A stretch of DNA of 13,942 nucleotides, taken from Candidatus Latescibacteria bacterium 4484_181 (GTDB taxonomy: Bacteria > Latescibacterota > MVCY01). Under the pieces are notes generated by a model. That model was given only the letters and a program-made list of their open reading frames with translations, had not been told where the DNA came from and made no database searches. Both the position numbers and the translations under genes were made by a program. Shown here one piece after another: positions 8,104 to 13,942 of the stretch (position 1 is its first letter; every line of letters begins with the position of its first letter). The stretch lies in the NCBI GenBank assembly GCA_002049985.1, contig MVCY01000010.1, positions 1 to 13,942 of the forward strand. Direction: 5' to 3'.

Positions 8104-8307
8104 CTACTGACAGTTCCATTCTTGATGGAATGCCTTAAGTTGTTCCGGCTGTTTCTGTTTTTCAATCTGTCTGAATCTCCACAAGAAAGGACCATCGTCC
8201 AATGTTCTCATAGCTCGATATTTACTGGGATCTCTAAATGGGCAACTCGGGGGACATAACAGAATTGAACCTCTGCATAATGAGTTATTCAGAAAATCAG
8301 CCGGATC
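8104..8307 (-). pseudogene. Possible remnant of a small Cys-containing protein
   Basis: Between TGA 8308-8310 and TAG 8104-8106 the minus strand is open for 67 codons. The translation looks protein-like: a CPPSCPFRDPSKYRAMRTLD stretch with a Cys-x-x-x-Cys pair, then DDGPFLWRFRQIEKQKQ and a charged end. No ATG, GTG or TTG occurs before the ATG at 8209-8211, which would give only 35 residues and omit the cysteines. An ATG in a neighbouring frame near 8270 suggests a frameshifted remnant. I do not recognise the family. The call could be chance, since 67 open codons are not rare. Confidence 0.3.
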
Positions 8308-8348
8308 TCAGCACTGCAACGTAGTCCCTTTATGCAGCGTGGTCGTCT

Positions 8349-9311
8349 TTATGCCCACCACATTTCACCGGTAGCTTCGGTCAGGAGGATCTCTTTAAGA
8401 AAGGCCACAGCTTTGGTAAAGCCTTCATTCACCGACATCAAGCTGTCTTCATGTTCAATGGAAAGTACATCATCATAACCGACCATTCTTAAGGTGCTGA
8501 CAAAGTCCTTCCAGAACTCATGACCGTGGCCATAGCCAACGGTACGGAATATCCAGGAGCGGTGGATTTCGTCACCGTAGGATTTAGTATCCAGCACACC
8601 GTTTACGGAGGCATTAAAAGGATCGATCCTGCAGTCCTTAGCGTGGACATGGAAGATCGCCGACCCCAATTTTCTAACTGAGGCAATAGGGTCCATACCC
8701 TGCCAGAACAGGTGGCTGGGGTCGAAGTTAGCGCCGATTACCTCACCCACCGCCTCTCTCAGCCTGAGCAGAGTTTCAGTGTTATAGACCACAAACCCGG
8801 GGTGCATCTCCAGACAGATTCTCACTCCATGCTCTTGGGCAAATTTCCCTGCCTTCTGCCAGTAAGGGATAACCTTCTGTTCCCATTGCCACCTGACAAT
8901 CTGGCTGAAGTCATCGGGCCAGGGACAGGTGACCCAGTTGGGATACTTGGCAGCGTCAGAGTCGCCTGGACAGCCAGAGAAACCGATGACACGTGTCACT
9001 CCCAGTTTCTCGGCTAAAAGCACTGTTTTCTCAAAGGTCTCGTGGTGCACCCTGGCTATCTCCTGCTGGGGGTGCAGAGGGTTTCCATGACAGCTTAGGG
9101 CACTGATCTCTACGCCTTTTCTGGCCAGCAGGTCTTTGAAAGTCTGAAGTGCACTCCGGTTTTCTAGAAGTTCAGCAGGTTTACAGTGGGGATCGCCCGG
9201 ATAGTTTCCTGTTCCCAGCTCCACCACGTAGACGCCATTCTGTGTAATGTAGTCGAGCGCGTCTTCCAGACTCTTCTGTCCAAATAGGGCAGTGAACACT
9301 CCCAGTTTCAT
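8349..9311 (-). CDS. Sugar phosphate isomerase/epimerase family protein (TIM barrel)
   Basis: The 320-residue product belongs to the xylose-isomerase-like TIM barrel superfamily (sugar phosphate isomerases/epimerases, IolE- and DTE-like enzymes). The start MKLGVFTALFG with ALDYITQNGVYVVELGTG is the typical first barrel turn. Candidate divalent-metal ligands occur in the usual order: Glu168 in ICLEMHPG, Asp197 and His200 in ANFDPSHL, His223 in FHVHAKD, and Glu286 in SIEHED. His75 in SCHGNPLHP may bind substrate. The exact sugar or polyol cannot be deduced, and inositol catabolism is one option among several. The ATG at 9309-9311 has an AAGGAGA ribosome site, the best in this cluster. It is the last clear gene of the right-hand cluster. 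The 3' side has no convincing intrinsic terminator, only a weak interrupted stem near 8312-8342. Confidence 0.93.
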   Translation of the reverse strand: MKLGVFTALFGQKSLEDALDYITQNGVYVVELGTGNYPGDPHCKPAELLENRSALQTFKDLLARKGVEISALSCHGNPLHPQQEIARVHHETFEKTVLLAEKLGVTRVIGFSGCPGDSDAAKYPNWVTCPWPDDFSQIVRWQWEQKVIPYWQKAGKFAQEHGVRICLEMHPGFVVYNTETLLRLREAVGEVIGANFDPSHLFWQGMDPIASVRKLGSAIFHVHAKDCRIDPFNASVNGVLDTKSYGDEIHRSWIFRTVGYGHGHEFWKDFVSTLRMVGYDDVLSIEHEDSLMSVNEGFTKAVAFLKEILLTEATGEMWWA

Positions 9312-9354
9312 TGTTCCCTTCTCCTTTCCCTACGTGGGTTTGTTCCCATACTTG

Positions 9355-10131
9355 TTACAAATAGACTTGATCTATCTCAAAGTTCATCCCATCGTTAGCA
9401 GCAATTACCTTCACCCCTAACTCCTGCTGTAACTCAGCGGCCACCTGCCAGGGCTTAGCTTGCAACATGGTCATACCGAAATGGGTCAAGATTACTTGTC
9501 GCGGTTTGATGCCGCTTATCAGTTTCTTGGCGGCAGAGACGTCGAGGTGCTCTATTTTCTCCTCCGGTTTGAGCTGATAGCGGACAAGGTTAATAACCAA
9601 TATATCCCCTTCATAAAAGTCCTCCAGGCCAGAGAAATAACGGGTGTCGGTTATGAAGCAGACAGACCTACCATTGCCCTTGATGTTGAGGCCATAGGTC
9701 TCAACGCTGTGAAGGTGCCGCACCGGGGTGTTGAATATGACTTCACCAACTTGATACTCTCCTCCCTGCTTTAGGATCGTAATTCTCTCCGCATACTTTC
9801 TCACATATCGAAGGATCACCGGGTCTTCGAAAAGGGCATCAGAGGGGGCGAACACTTGCCCGCGCCTCTTGGAGCCACCTTCTGTCATAGCCTCAATCAT
9901 TACATTGACATCGGAGGAGTGATCCAGGTGCTTGTGAGTTAGAACAATGGCATCCAATTTGGCAGGATCAAGCCTGGGTCTACTTTTAGCACACCGGACC
10001 AGAGTGCCTGGTCCGGGATCGATTAGCAAGCGAGCACCTGCCAGTTCCAACCATATTCCCCCGGAGGCGCGCAACTGTTTCAACATTACAAACCGGGCCC
10101 CGGCTGTGCCCAGAAACTTGATGCTATCCAT
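9355..10131 (-). CDS. MBL-fold metal-dependent hydrolase
   Basis: The 258-residue product has the metallo-beta-lactamase fold, a two-metal hydrolase scaffold acting on esters, RNA or phosphodiesters. The metal motif HxHxDH is intact (HKHLDH, residues 66-71, preceded by VLTH). Other candidate ligands are His139 or His141, Asp162 in FITDTRY, and His217 in VILTHFG. ARLLIDPGPGTLV near residues 33-45 is the typical second strand and loop. The overall pattern, with an N-terminal LGTAGARF and the LTHFG segment, is closest to the RNase Z / cyclic phosphodiesterase-like branch rather than to lactamases, but no specific substrate can be named. The RNase Z exosite arm is not evident. There is no signal peptide, so it is probably cytoplasmic. 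It follows the pilin-like gene by 6 bases and precedes the isomerase gene by 43, consistent with one transcript. Confidence 0.9.
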   Translation of the reverse strand: MDSIKFLGTAGARFVMLKQLRASGGIWLELAGARLLIDPGPGTLVRCAKSRPRLDPAKLDAIVLTHKHLDHSSDVNVMIEAMTEGGSKRRGQVFAPSDALFEDPVILRYVRKYAERITILKQGGEYQVGEVIFNTPVRHLHSVETYGLNIKGNGRSVCFITDTRYFSGLEDFYEGDILVINLVRYQLKPEEKIEHLDVSAAKKLISGIKPRQVILTHFGMTMLQAKPWQVAAELQQELGVKVIAANDGMNFEIDQVYL

Positions 10132-10137
10132 ATCAGA

Positions 10138-10545
10138 TTAGTCGACCCTTAAGTGAACTATGACCCCTGTCTGATCAACACTCCACACATCTAAGTCAGG
10201 GTCAGAATCTATATTGCCCGTGGCAGTCACCCGATAAATGCTGTCAGTCACTTGAGTCCACGCATAGGCATAAGGGGAATCGGGCGGTATGGTAACAAAA
10301 AGCAGAGAGTCAGATTCGCCCGCAGAGAGTATATTCCTGATCTTGCCTCCACTTACACCGATATAGCGGCCGTTTTCTCTCTGGTAAGCCTCTTCCTGAA
10401 GCACAATCTGGCGAAGTATTAATGTAGCCTGCTCTGCCACCACCTTTTTGGAAGAGGAGGTGAATCTGGGAAGGGCTATCAGAACAATAGCAAAGAGAAT
10501 TGCCAGAATGGCCAGAAGCTCATAGAGCTGTCTCTGCATCTTCAT
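10138..10545 (-). CDS. Type IV pilin-like protein lacking the prepilin cleavage site
   Basis: From ATG 10543-10545 the product is 135 residues. Its N-terminus, RQLYELLAILAILFAIVLIA followed by LPRF, aligns without gaps to the classic pilin/pseudopilin helix: the conserved Glu (position 5 of mature pilins; residue 9 here) and the Pro of the PRF motif (residue 26) fall in the right places. The usual Gly-Phe at the prepilin peptidase site is replaced by Gln-Arg, so normal processing is doubtful. The hydrophilic part resembles minor pilins, with EEAYQRENGRYI and a final DSDPDLDVWSVDQTG stretch whose spaced Asp residues (113, 115, 117, 119) look like a calcium loop. A longer GTG start at 10605 is possible, but it reads through the preceding small ORF out of frame and has no ribosome site. 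The TAATG junction favours the start given. The next gene begins 6 bases after the stop. Confidence 0.75.
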   Translation of the reverse strand: MKMQRQLYELLAILAILFAIVLIALPRFTSSSKKVVAEQATLILRQIVLQEEAYQRENGRYIGVSGGKIRNILSAGESDSLLFVTIPPDSPYAYAWTQVTDSIYRVTATGNIDSDPDLDVWSVDQTGVIVHLRVD

Positions 10546-10721
10546 TATGATCTGAGGAGAAGATAAACACCATAGACTATCACTATCAGCAAAAGGATAA
10601 ACCACAATAGGGACAGCCGCATAGGAAACTGGCCGAATTGAGACGTCCTGAATCTTGTTTCTCTTCTGTCGGTGGTGCCAGCTTTCTTAAAGGAAAACCT
10701 TCGGTAACTGTTCTGTCTCAT
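10545..10721 (-). CDS. Small basic single-span membrane protein (58 aa)
   Basis: This short open frame begins at ATG 10719-10721 and ends at TAA 10545-10547, encoding 58 residues. I do not recognise the family. The first 34 residues are strongly basic (about ten Arg/Lys, including RRFSFKK and DRRETRFR). They are followed by one clear membrane segment, roughly residues 36-56 (LSLLWFILLLIVIVYGVYLL), and a very short end. By the positive-inside rule the basic part should be cytoplasmic. Support comes from the layout: the frame fills the gap between the protease gene and the pilin-like gene, starts 29 bases after the protease stop, and its stop shares a base with the next ATG (TAATG). The ribosome site is weak. 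The size and topology recall FtsL-like or secretion-accessory proteins, but no homology is claimed. Confidence 0.6.
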   Translation of the reverse strand: MRQNSYRRFSFKKAGTTDRRETRFRTSQFGQFPMRLSLLWFILLLIVIVYGVYLLLRS

Positions 10722-10750
10722 CCTATGTTCTCGTTGTTATCAGGCTGGGT

Positions 10751-11368
10751 CTAAAGGAACTTATACCCCGTAAAGAGTTTCCCAAAAAAATTTACAAAGG
10801 GAGAGATAACCAGGGAGAGAACAGGAACATAATAGTTGAGCAAAATAATCCCTATCAGGATAACCGGTCCCCACCTTTCCAGTGTGTGGAATCTGTACTC
10901 TTGCCCAGCTGGTAGCAGTCCCATCAATACCTTTGAACCGTCCAGAGGCGGAATAGGAATTAGATTGAAGACAGCCAGGATAAGGTTAATAAGGACGGCA
11001 TATACAGCCATTGTTGATAATAGTCTAAGGTCTAAAGAGTTAAACCACCTGAAGAGCACTCCGCATAAGGCGGCGGCCAGTACATTTGCCGCTGGCCCGG
11101 CAAGAGAGACCCAGATTATATCTCTTTTAGGATCTTTGAAGTAATAAGGGTTGATCGGCACTGGTTTTGCCCAGCCGAAGTGGGCGATAAAAAGCATAAG
11201 CGTGCCCAGTGGATCGAGATGCACTAGAGGATTGAGGCTCAATCTCCCAGACAACCTCGCAGTGGGGTCACCCAATCTGTCAGCAACCCATCCGTGGGCT
11301 ACCTCATGGAGAGTGAGGGCCAGAAGAATACCGGGCAGAAAGAGGAACAACTGAGCCAAGGAGTTCAT
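10751..11368 (-). CDS. Site-2 protease family (M50) membrane metalloprotease
   Basis: The 205-residue integral membrane protein belongs to the small site-2-protease-like M50 family, zinc proteases that cut substrates within the membrane. The zinc motif HEVAH is at residues 21-25 inside the first hydrophobic segment. SLAGPAANV lies around 88-96, and NLIPIPPLDGSKVL contains the third metal ligand, Asp143. Several hydrophobic helices cover most of the length. There is no PDZ domain, unlike RseP, which fits the compact subgroup whose substrates are mostly unknown. The ATG start overlaps the cca stop in an ATGA sequence, and a GGAGGG ribosome site lies 10 bases upstream, so start choice is secure and coupling is likely. 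In many bacteria such genes sit beside RNA or tRNA genes, as here, but that is recollection and does not identify the substrate. Confidence 0.93.
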   Translation of the reverse strand: MNSLAQLFLFLPGILLALTLHEVAHGWVADRLGDPTARLSGRLSLNPLVHLDPLGTLMLFIAHFGWAKPVPINPYYFKDPKRDIIWVSLAGPAANVLAAALCGVLFRWFNSLDLRLLSTMAVYAVLINLILAVFNLIPIPPLDGSKVLMGLLPAGQEYRFHTLERWGPVILIGIILLNYYVPVLSLVISPFVNFFGKLFTGYKFL

Positions 11369-12690
11369 CTGTTTGCTTCCCTCCAGATCTCTTCTGCCAG
11401 CTTAAGCTCTTCTTGCTTTGAATCGACCTCTCCGTCCAATCTGGCCGCCAGTACCATATCCAGGATTTTTTGGAAGATAGGGCCGGAGGGTATGCCTATT
11501 TGCTTCAGCTCCTCCCCCGATATCTCCGTCCTGGCGGTCTTCAATTTCTCAAGATAGAGAAAGATCCGGTTACTTATGGGTTTTGCCCTGGCAGCCATAA
11601 GAAGCAGCACCTCCGTCGGAAGGTTCCGAAGGGAAAAATACACCCGACTCGGCTTCAGACTTGGGTCATCCAGAAGTCTTATCTTCTCTTCAACGGTTTC
11701 AAGCTTACTGACGCAATCTCTTACCTTTTTGGAGAGAGCCAAGCGCTCTGCCACCTGTTTTCTGACCTCTGGGGACAGGGGGTAAAGCAGAGCCAGAAGG
11801 TAAAGGACCCACCTGTGGAGGTGACGCGGCACAGCAGTAGAGGAGAAGATTTTTCCTAACTCGAAAAAAAGCACCTCGGTCTGTCTGTCGGCTCGAAGCT
11901 GAGGGTGAATAGCCCCCAAGATGCCCAATTCTGAAAGGCGTTTAACCGCTGGCAGAGGGTCTTTCTCCTTCAGGATGAGAGTGATCTCTTTGCCGATGCG
12001 TTCGCTGGAGACCTTATCCAGAAGTCCTGCCTGAATTGCTTCTCGCAACAGCCGTTCCGTCTTCTGCTCAATGTTGAAGCCATAGCGCTGTTCAAACCGC
12101 ACTGCCCGAATGGTACGCATCGGGTCGTCTACAAAACTCAACTGGTGAAGCACCCGGATTATGCCCGCTTTCAGATCCTGATGCCCGCCGAAGTAATCTA
12201 TCACTTTTCCATAGCATCTCCGATTAAGCTGGATGGCTATGCTGTTGATGGTGAAATCCCGCCGATAAAGGTCATCTTTAATTCCGCTGACTTCCACCGT
12301 AGGCAGCGCGCCGGGCTTTTCGTATCTCTCTGTCCTGGCGGTTGCCACATCAATCTTGAACCCCCTGGGCAGGACAACAATTGCGGTCTGAAACTGCTTG
12401 TGGGGCTTCACCTCTCCCCTTTCCTGCCGACTGAATTGTTTTGCAAAGGCAATACCGTCGCCTTCTACCACGATGTCAACATCCAAATTCGGTTGGCCTA
12501 ACAAAATATCTCTGGGTAATCCCCCCACCAGGTAGACATTAACCCCAAACTCGTCTGCAGCCTCACCGATCTTTTTCAAAAGGGATTTCAGCCGGGGAGG
12601 AAACTTGCGCCCATCTAAATCTATAACCTCAACCAACTCCAGGTTTCCAGTCTTCTGCTTCCGTAGAGAAGACCCTATTGTTCTCTCCAT
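11365..12690 (-). CDS. cca: tRNA nucleotidyltransferase / poly(A) polymerase family protein
   Basis: The 441-residue product is a class II nucleotidyltransferase of the tRNA CCA-adding / poly(A) polymerase family. These enzymes add or repair the 3'-CCA of tRNA, or A-tail RNA, in the cytoplasm. The polymerase head is complete. It has GGLPRD at residues 56-61 (family consensus GGxVRD), the catalytic carboxylates in LDVDIV (Asp70 and Asp72), RRDFTINS at 143-150, and the RNA-binding block DPMRTIRAVRFEQRYGF around 189-205. Helical neck and body regions follow. The sequence alone does not decide between full CCA-adding, A-adding only, or poly(A) polymerase activity. Many relatives in candidate phyla carry extra N-terminal DHH and CBS domains, which are absent here. 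The ATG at 12688-12690 lies inside the end of galU (16-bp overlap) and has only a weak Shine-Dalgarno, so its translation may be coupled to galU. It ends in an ATGA overlap with the membrane protease gene. Confidence 0.88.
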   Translation of the reverse strand: MERTIGSSLRKQKTGNLELVEVIDLDGRKFPPRLKSLLKKIGEAADEFGVNVYLVGGLPRDILLGQPNLDVDIVVEGDGIAFAKQFSRQERGEVKPHKQFQTAIVVLPRGFKIDVATARTERYEKPGALPTVEVSGIKDDLYRRDFTINSIAIQLNRRCYGKVIDYFGGHQDLKAGIIRVLHQLSFVDDPMRTIRAVRFEQRYGFNIEQKTERLLREAIQAGLLDKVSSERIGKEITLILKEKDPLPAVKRLSELGILGAIHPQLRADRQTEVLFFELGKIFSSTAVPRHLHRWVLYLLALLYPLSPEVRKQVAERLALSKKVRDCVSKLETVEEKIRLLDDPSLKPSRVYFSLRNLPTEVLLLMAARAKPISNRIFLYLEKLKTARTEISGEELKQIGIPSGPIFQKILDMVLAARLDGEVDSKQEELKLAEEIWREANR

Positions 12691-13550
12691 CTCTGGGAAA
12701 GGGCAATAAGATATTCCCTAAATTTTGGTCCTATGTCCTCCCGTGCCAAGGCAAACTCCACAGTTGCCACCAAGTAGGGCAACCGATCTCCAACAGTAAA
12801 CCACTCTCCACTGATCTTATGCGCATAGACCACATGGGTTTTGGCCAGAGTCTTAATGGCATCTGTCAATCTAAGCTCATTGTCTTCAGCAGGTTTCGTC
12901 TTCTGCAGGATGTCAAATATCTCCGGTTCCAAGATAAACCTGCCCAACAGAGCTAAATTAGAGGGCGCCTTCTTGGCCTCAGGTTTCTCTACCAGGTCTT
13001 CAACTAAATAAATATCACCTATATTTTTGGCCTTGATTATCCCGTAATCGCCTATCTTCTCCTCGGGTACTTCAGCCACGGCCAAAATAGAAGAACTGTA
13101 CTTTTCGTAAAGATCGCTGAGTTGCCTGATGCAAGGAGTATTTGCCTTCACTAAGTCATCGCCGTAGAGCACAGCGAACGGCTCACCGGCAACGTGATTT
13201 TTCGCTTTAAGAATCGCATGCCCAGTTCCCAGGGCTTCTTTCTGGCGCAGGTAGTGAATATCCGCCAGTCGCTCAATCTCCTCTAAGGTTCTCAAAATCT
13301 CGACTTTTTCCTTTTCTCTCAGCACCGAATTTAACTCAAAGGATTTGTCGAAGTGATCTTCGATCGCTCGTTTGCCCCGGCCAGTGATTATGAGGATATC
13401 TTCTATACCTGAGGTCACTATCTCTTCAACGATATATTGAATGGCCGGCTTGTCCACAATGGGCATCATCTCCTTAGGCAGCGCCTTTGTTGCCGGCAGA
13501 AACCTTGTTCCCAGACCGGCCGCCGGGATCACCGCCTTTCTCACTTTCAT
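12675..13550 (-). CDS. galU: UTP--glucose-1-phosphate uridylyltransferase
   Basis: The 291-residue product is a GalU-type nucleotidyltransferase that makes UDP-glucose from UTP and glucose-1-phosphate in the cytoplasm, the usual precursor for glycans and nucleotide sugars. The nucleotide-binding signature is near the N-terminus (residues 11-28, AGLGTRFLPATKALPKEM). It is followed by VDKPAIQYIVEE, the AVLYGDDLV segment with the expected Asp, and the LVEKP sugar-binding motif. Length and motif order are normal for bacterial GalU. The ATG start at 13548-13550 has an AAGGAGT Shine-Dalgarno sequence about 9 bases upstream. The 3' end overlaps the next gene by 16 bases. It could supply UDP-glucose to the envelope polysaccharide genes further along this strand, although that link is inferred from proximity. 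An RmlA-type thymidylyltransferase is less likely given the GalU-specific N-terminal signature. Confidence 0.96.
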   Translation of the reverse strand: MKVRKAVIPAAGLGTRFLPATKALPKEMMPIVDKPAIQYIVEEIVTSGIEDILIITGRGKRAIEDHFDKSFELNSVLREKEKVEILRTLEEIERLADIHYLRQKEALGTGHAILKAKNHVAGEPFAVLYGDDLVKANTPCIRQLSDLYEKYSSSILAVAEVPEEKIGDYGIIKAKNIGDIYLVEDLVEKPEAKKAPSNLALLGRFILEPEIFDILQKTKPAEDNELRLTDAIKTLAKTHVVYAHKISGEWFTVGDRLPYLVATVEFALAREDIGPKFREYLIALSQRWREQ

Positions 13551-13621
13551 CTCTCAAGACTCCTTTTATCCTGAAAAAACTTAGCGAATTCTAATTCTAT
13601 TTGGGATACGGAAAGTTTGAA

Positions 13622-13942
13622 TCACAAACTCCCTGACGACCAGCGCCAGATATCCCATAGGGGAGCATCTTTATTCCACGAAAAGTAGATTATCATCGCC
13701 TTGCCTTTTATGTTCTCCTTGGGCACCCACCCCCAATAACGGCTGTCGTAGCTGTTGTCTCTGTTGTCGCCCATTACGAAGACCATTCCTCGAGGTACCC
13801 TAACCGGCCCGAAATTATCCCGATTGCTCAGTCCTGCCGGAAAGATCCGAGGATCAATCCGTTTAGATTTCGGAGGATCGGGGACTCTTTTCCCATTCAC
13901 ATAGACCACCTTATCTTTGATTTCCACCGTCTGTCCTTCGGT
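13622..13942 (-). CDS. lepB: Signal peptidase I, C-terminal part (5' end beyond window)
   Basis: This is the C-terminal 106 residues of a type I signal peptidase, the membrane-bound serine protease that removes signal peptides from exported proteins. The frame is open to the window edge, so the N-terminal membrane anchor and the catalytic Ser and Lys regions lie outside. What is visible is the stretch TEGQTVEIKDKVVYVNGK, which follows the catalytic Lys box in the family, and the highly conserved block GDNRDNSYDSRYWGWVP (family boxes D/E), which lines the active site. An internal GTG at 13925-13927 could be taken for a start, but the family alignment continues upstream through it. The stop is TGA at 13622. 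The tail after the conserved block (KGKAMIIYFSWN, then a Trp-rich end) resembles the long C-termini I recall in FCB-type bacteria. It lies 71 bases before galU, with no obvious terminator between, so probably in the same operon. Confidence 0.95.
   Translation of the reverse strand, partial: TEGQTVEIKDKVVYVNGKRVPDPPKSKRIDPRIFPAGLSNRDNFGPVRVPRGMVFVMGDNRDNSYDSRYWGWVPKENIKGKAMIIYFSWNKDAPLWDIWRWSSGSL

Larger units (their letters stand above)
7984..8348. other. 365-base intergenic region between isomerase and wzc-type genes
   Basis: No confident gene lies here. It contains a short minus-strand open frame with protein-like composition (8104-8307, listed separately), an imperfect inverted repeat directly after its stop (8081-8102), and the wzc-type ribosome site AGGAGGAG just upstream of 7983. 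A TTGACT at about 8089-8094 (minus strand) sits inside the inverted repeat and could be a -35 element, but I find no good -10 at the right distance. The promoter of the kinase gene is expected here yet not pinned down. Confidence 0.6.

Noticed and set aside
10546..10605. Longer GTG start for the pilin-like protein
   Set aside because: The added 20 residues lack a leader-peptide character, overlap the coupled small ORF in another frame and have no ribosome site.

Overview
The window reads as a piece of a bacterial chromosome from an uncultured, probably diderm, lineage. All thirteen recognisable genes lie on the minus strand. Diderm character is suggested by a long beta-barrel-like protein ending in Phe, a Wzc-type chain-length kinase and an exported beta-propeller protein. 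The gene mix resembles what I recall from candidate phyla near the FCB group (KSB1, Zixibacteria, WOR-3 and similar), but no marker gene here settles the taxon. I see no rRNA, tRNA, CRISPR array, insertion sequence or phage gene.

Reading in the direction of transcription (right to left), the first block (13942-8349) is a compact housekeeping cluster: the C-terminal part of signal peptidase I (lepB, cut by the window edge), galU, a CCA-adding/poly(A) polymerase-family nucleotidyltransferase, a site-2-type membrane metalloprotease, a 58-residue basic single-span membrane protein not previously delimited, an unusual pilin-like protein, an MBL-fold hydrolase and a sugar phosphate isomerase/epimerase-like TIM barrel. 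Genes overlap or are a few bases apart at several joints (16-bp overlap galU/cca, ATGA at cca/protease, TAATG at small ORF/pilin-like), which suggests one transcription unit.

A 365-base gap (7984-8348) follows. It holds a short cysteine-containing open frame that looks like a gene remnant and a strong imperfect inverted repeat. Next is a 741-residue Wzc/ExoP-type tyrosine autokinase with an extreme tyrosine-rich tail, closed by a clear intrinsic terminator (5661-5700). The last block (5469-36) is a tightly packed trio: a GT4-like glycosyltransferase with an odd C-terminus, an NHL-repeat exported protein, and a large outer-membrane-like protein. The last is split into two frames at about 2255-2262, where part of a repeated domain is also missing, so it is probably a pseudogene or an assembly error.

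Functionally, galU (UDP-glucose supply), the tyrosine kinase (polymer length control and export) and the glycosyltransferase fit envelope polysaccharide synthesis. The NHL and barrel proteins are probably envelope components, but their link to the polysaccharide rests on proximity alone. Nothing here proves a new system. The most original observations are the small-ORF/pilin-like pair without a normal prepilin cleavage site and the broken barrel gene.
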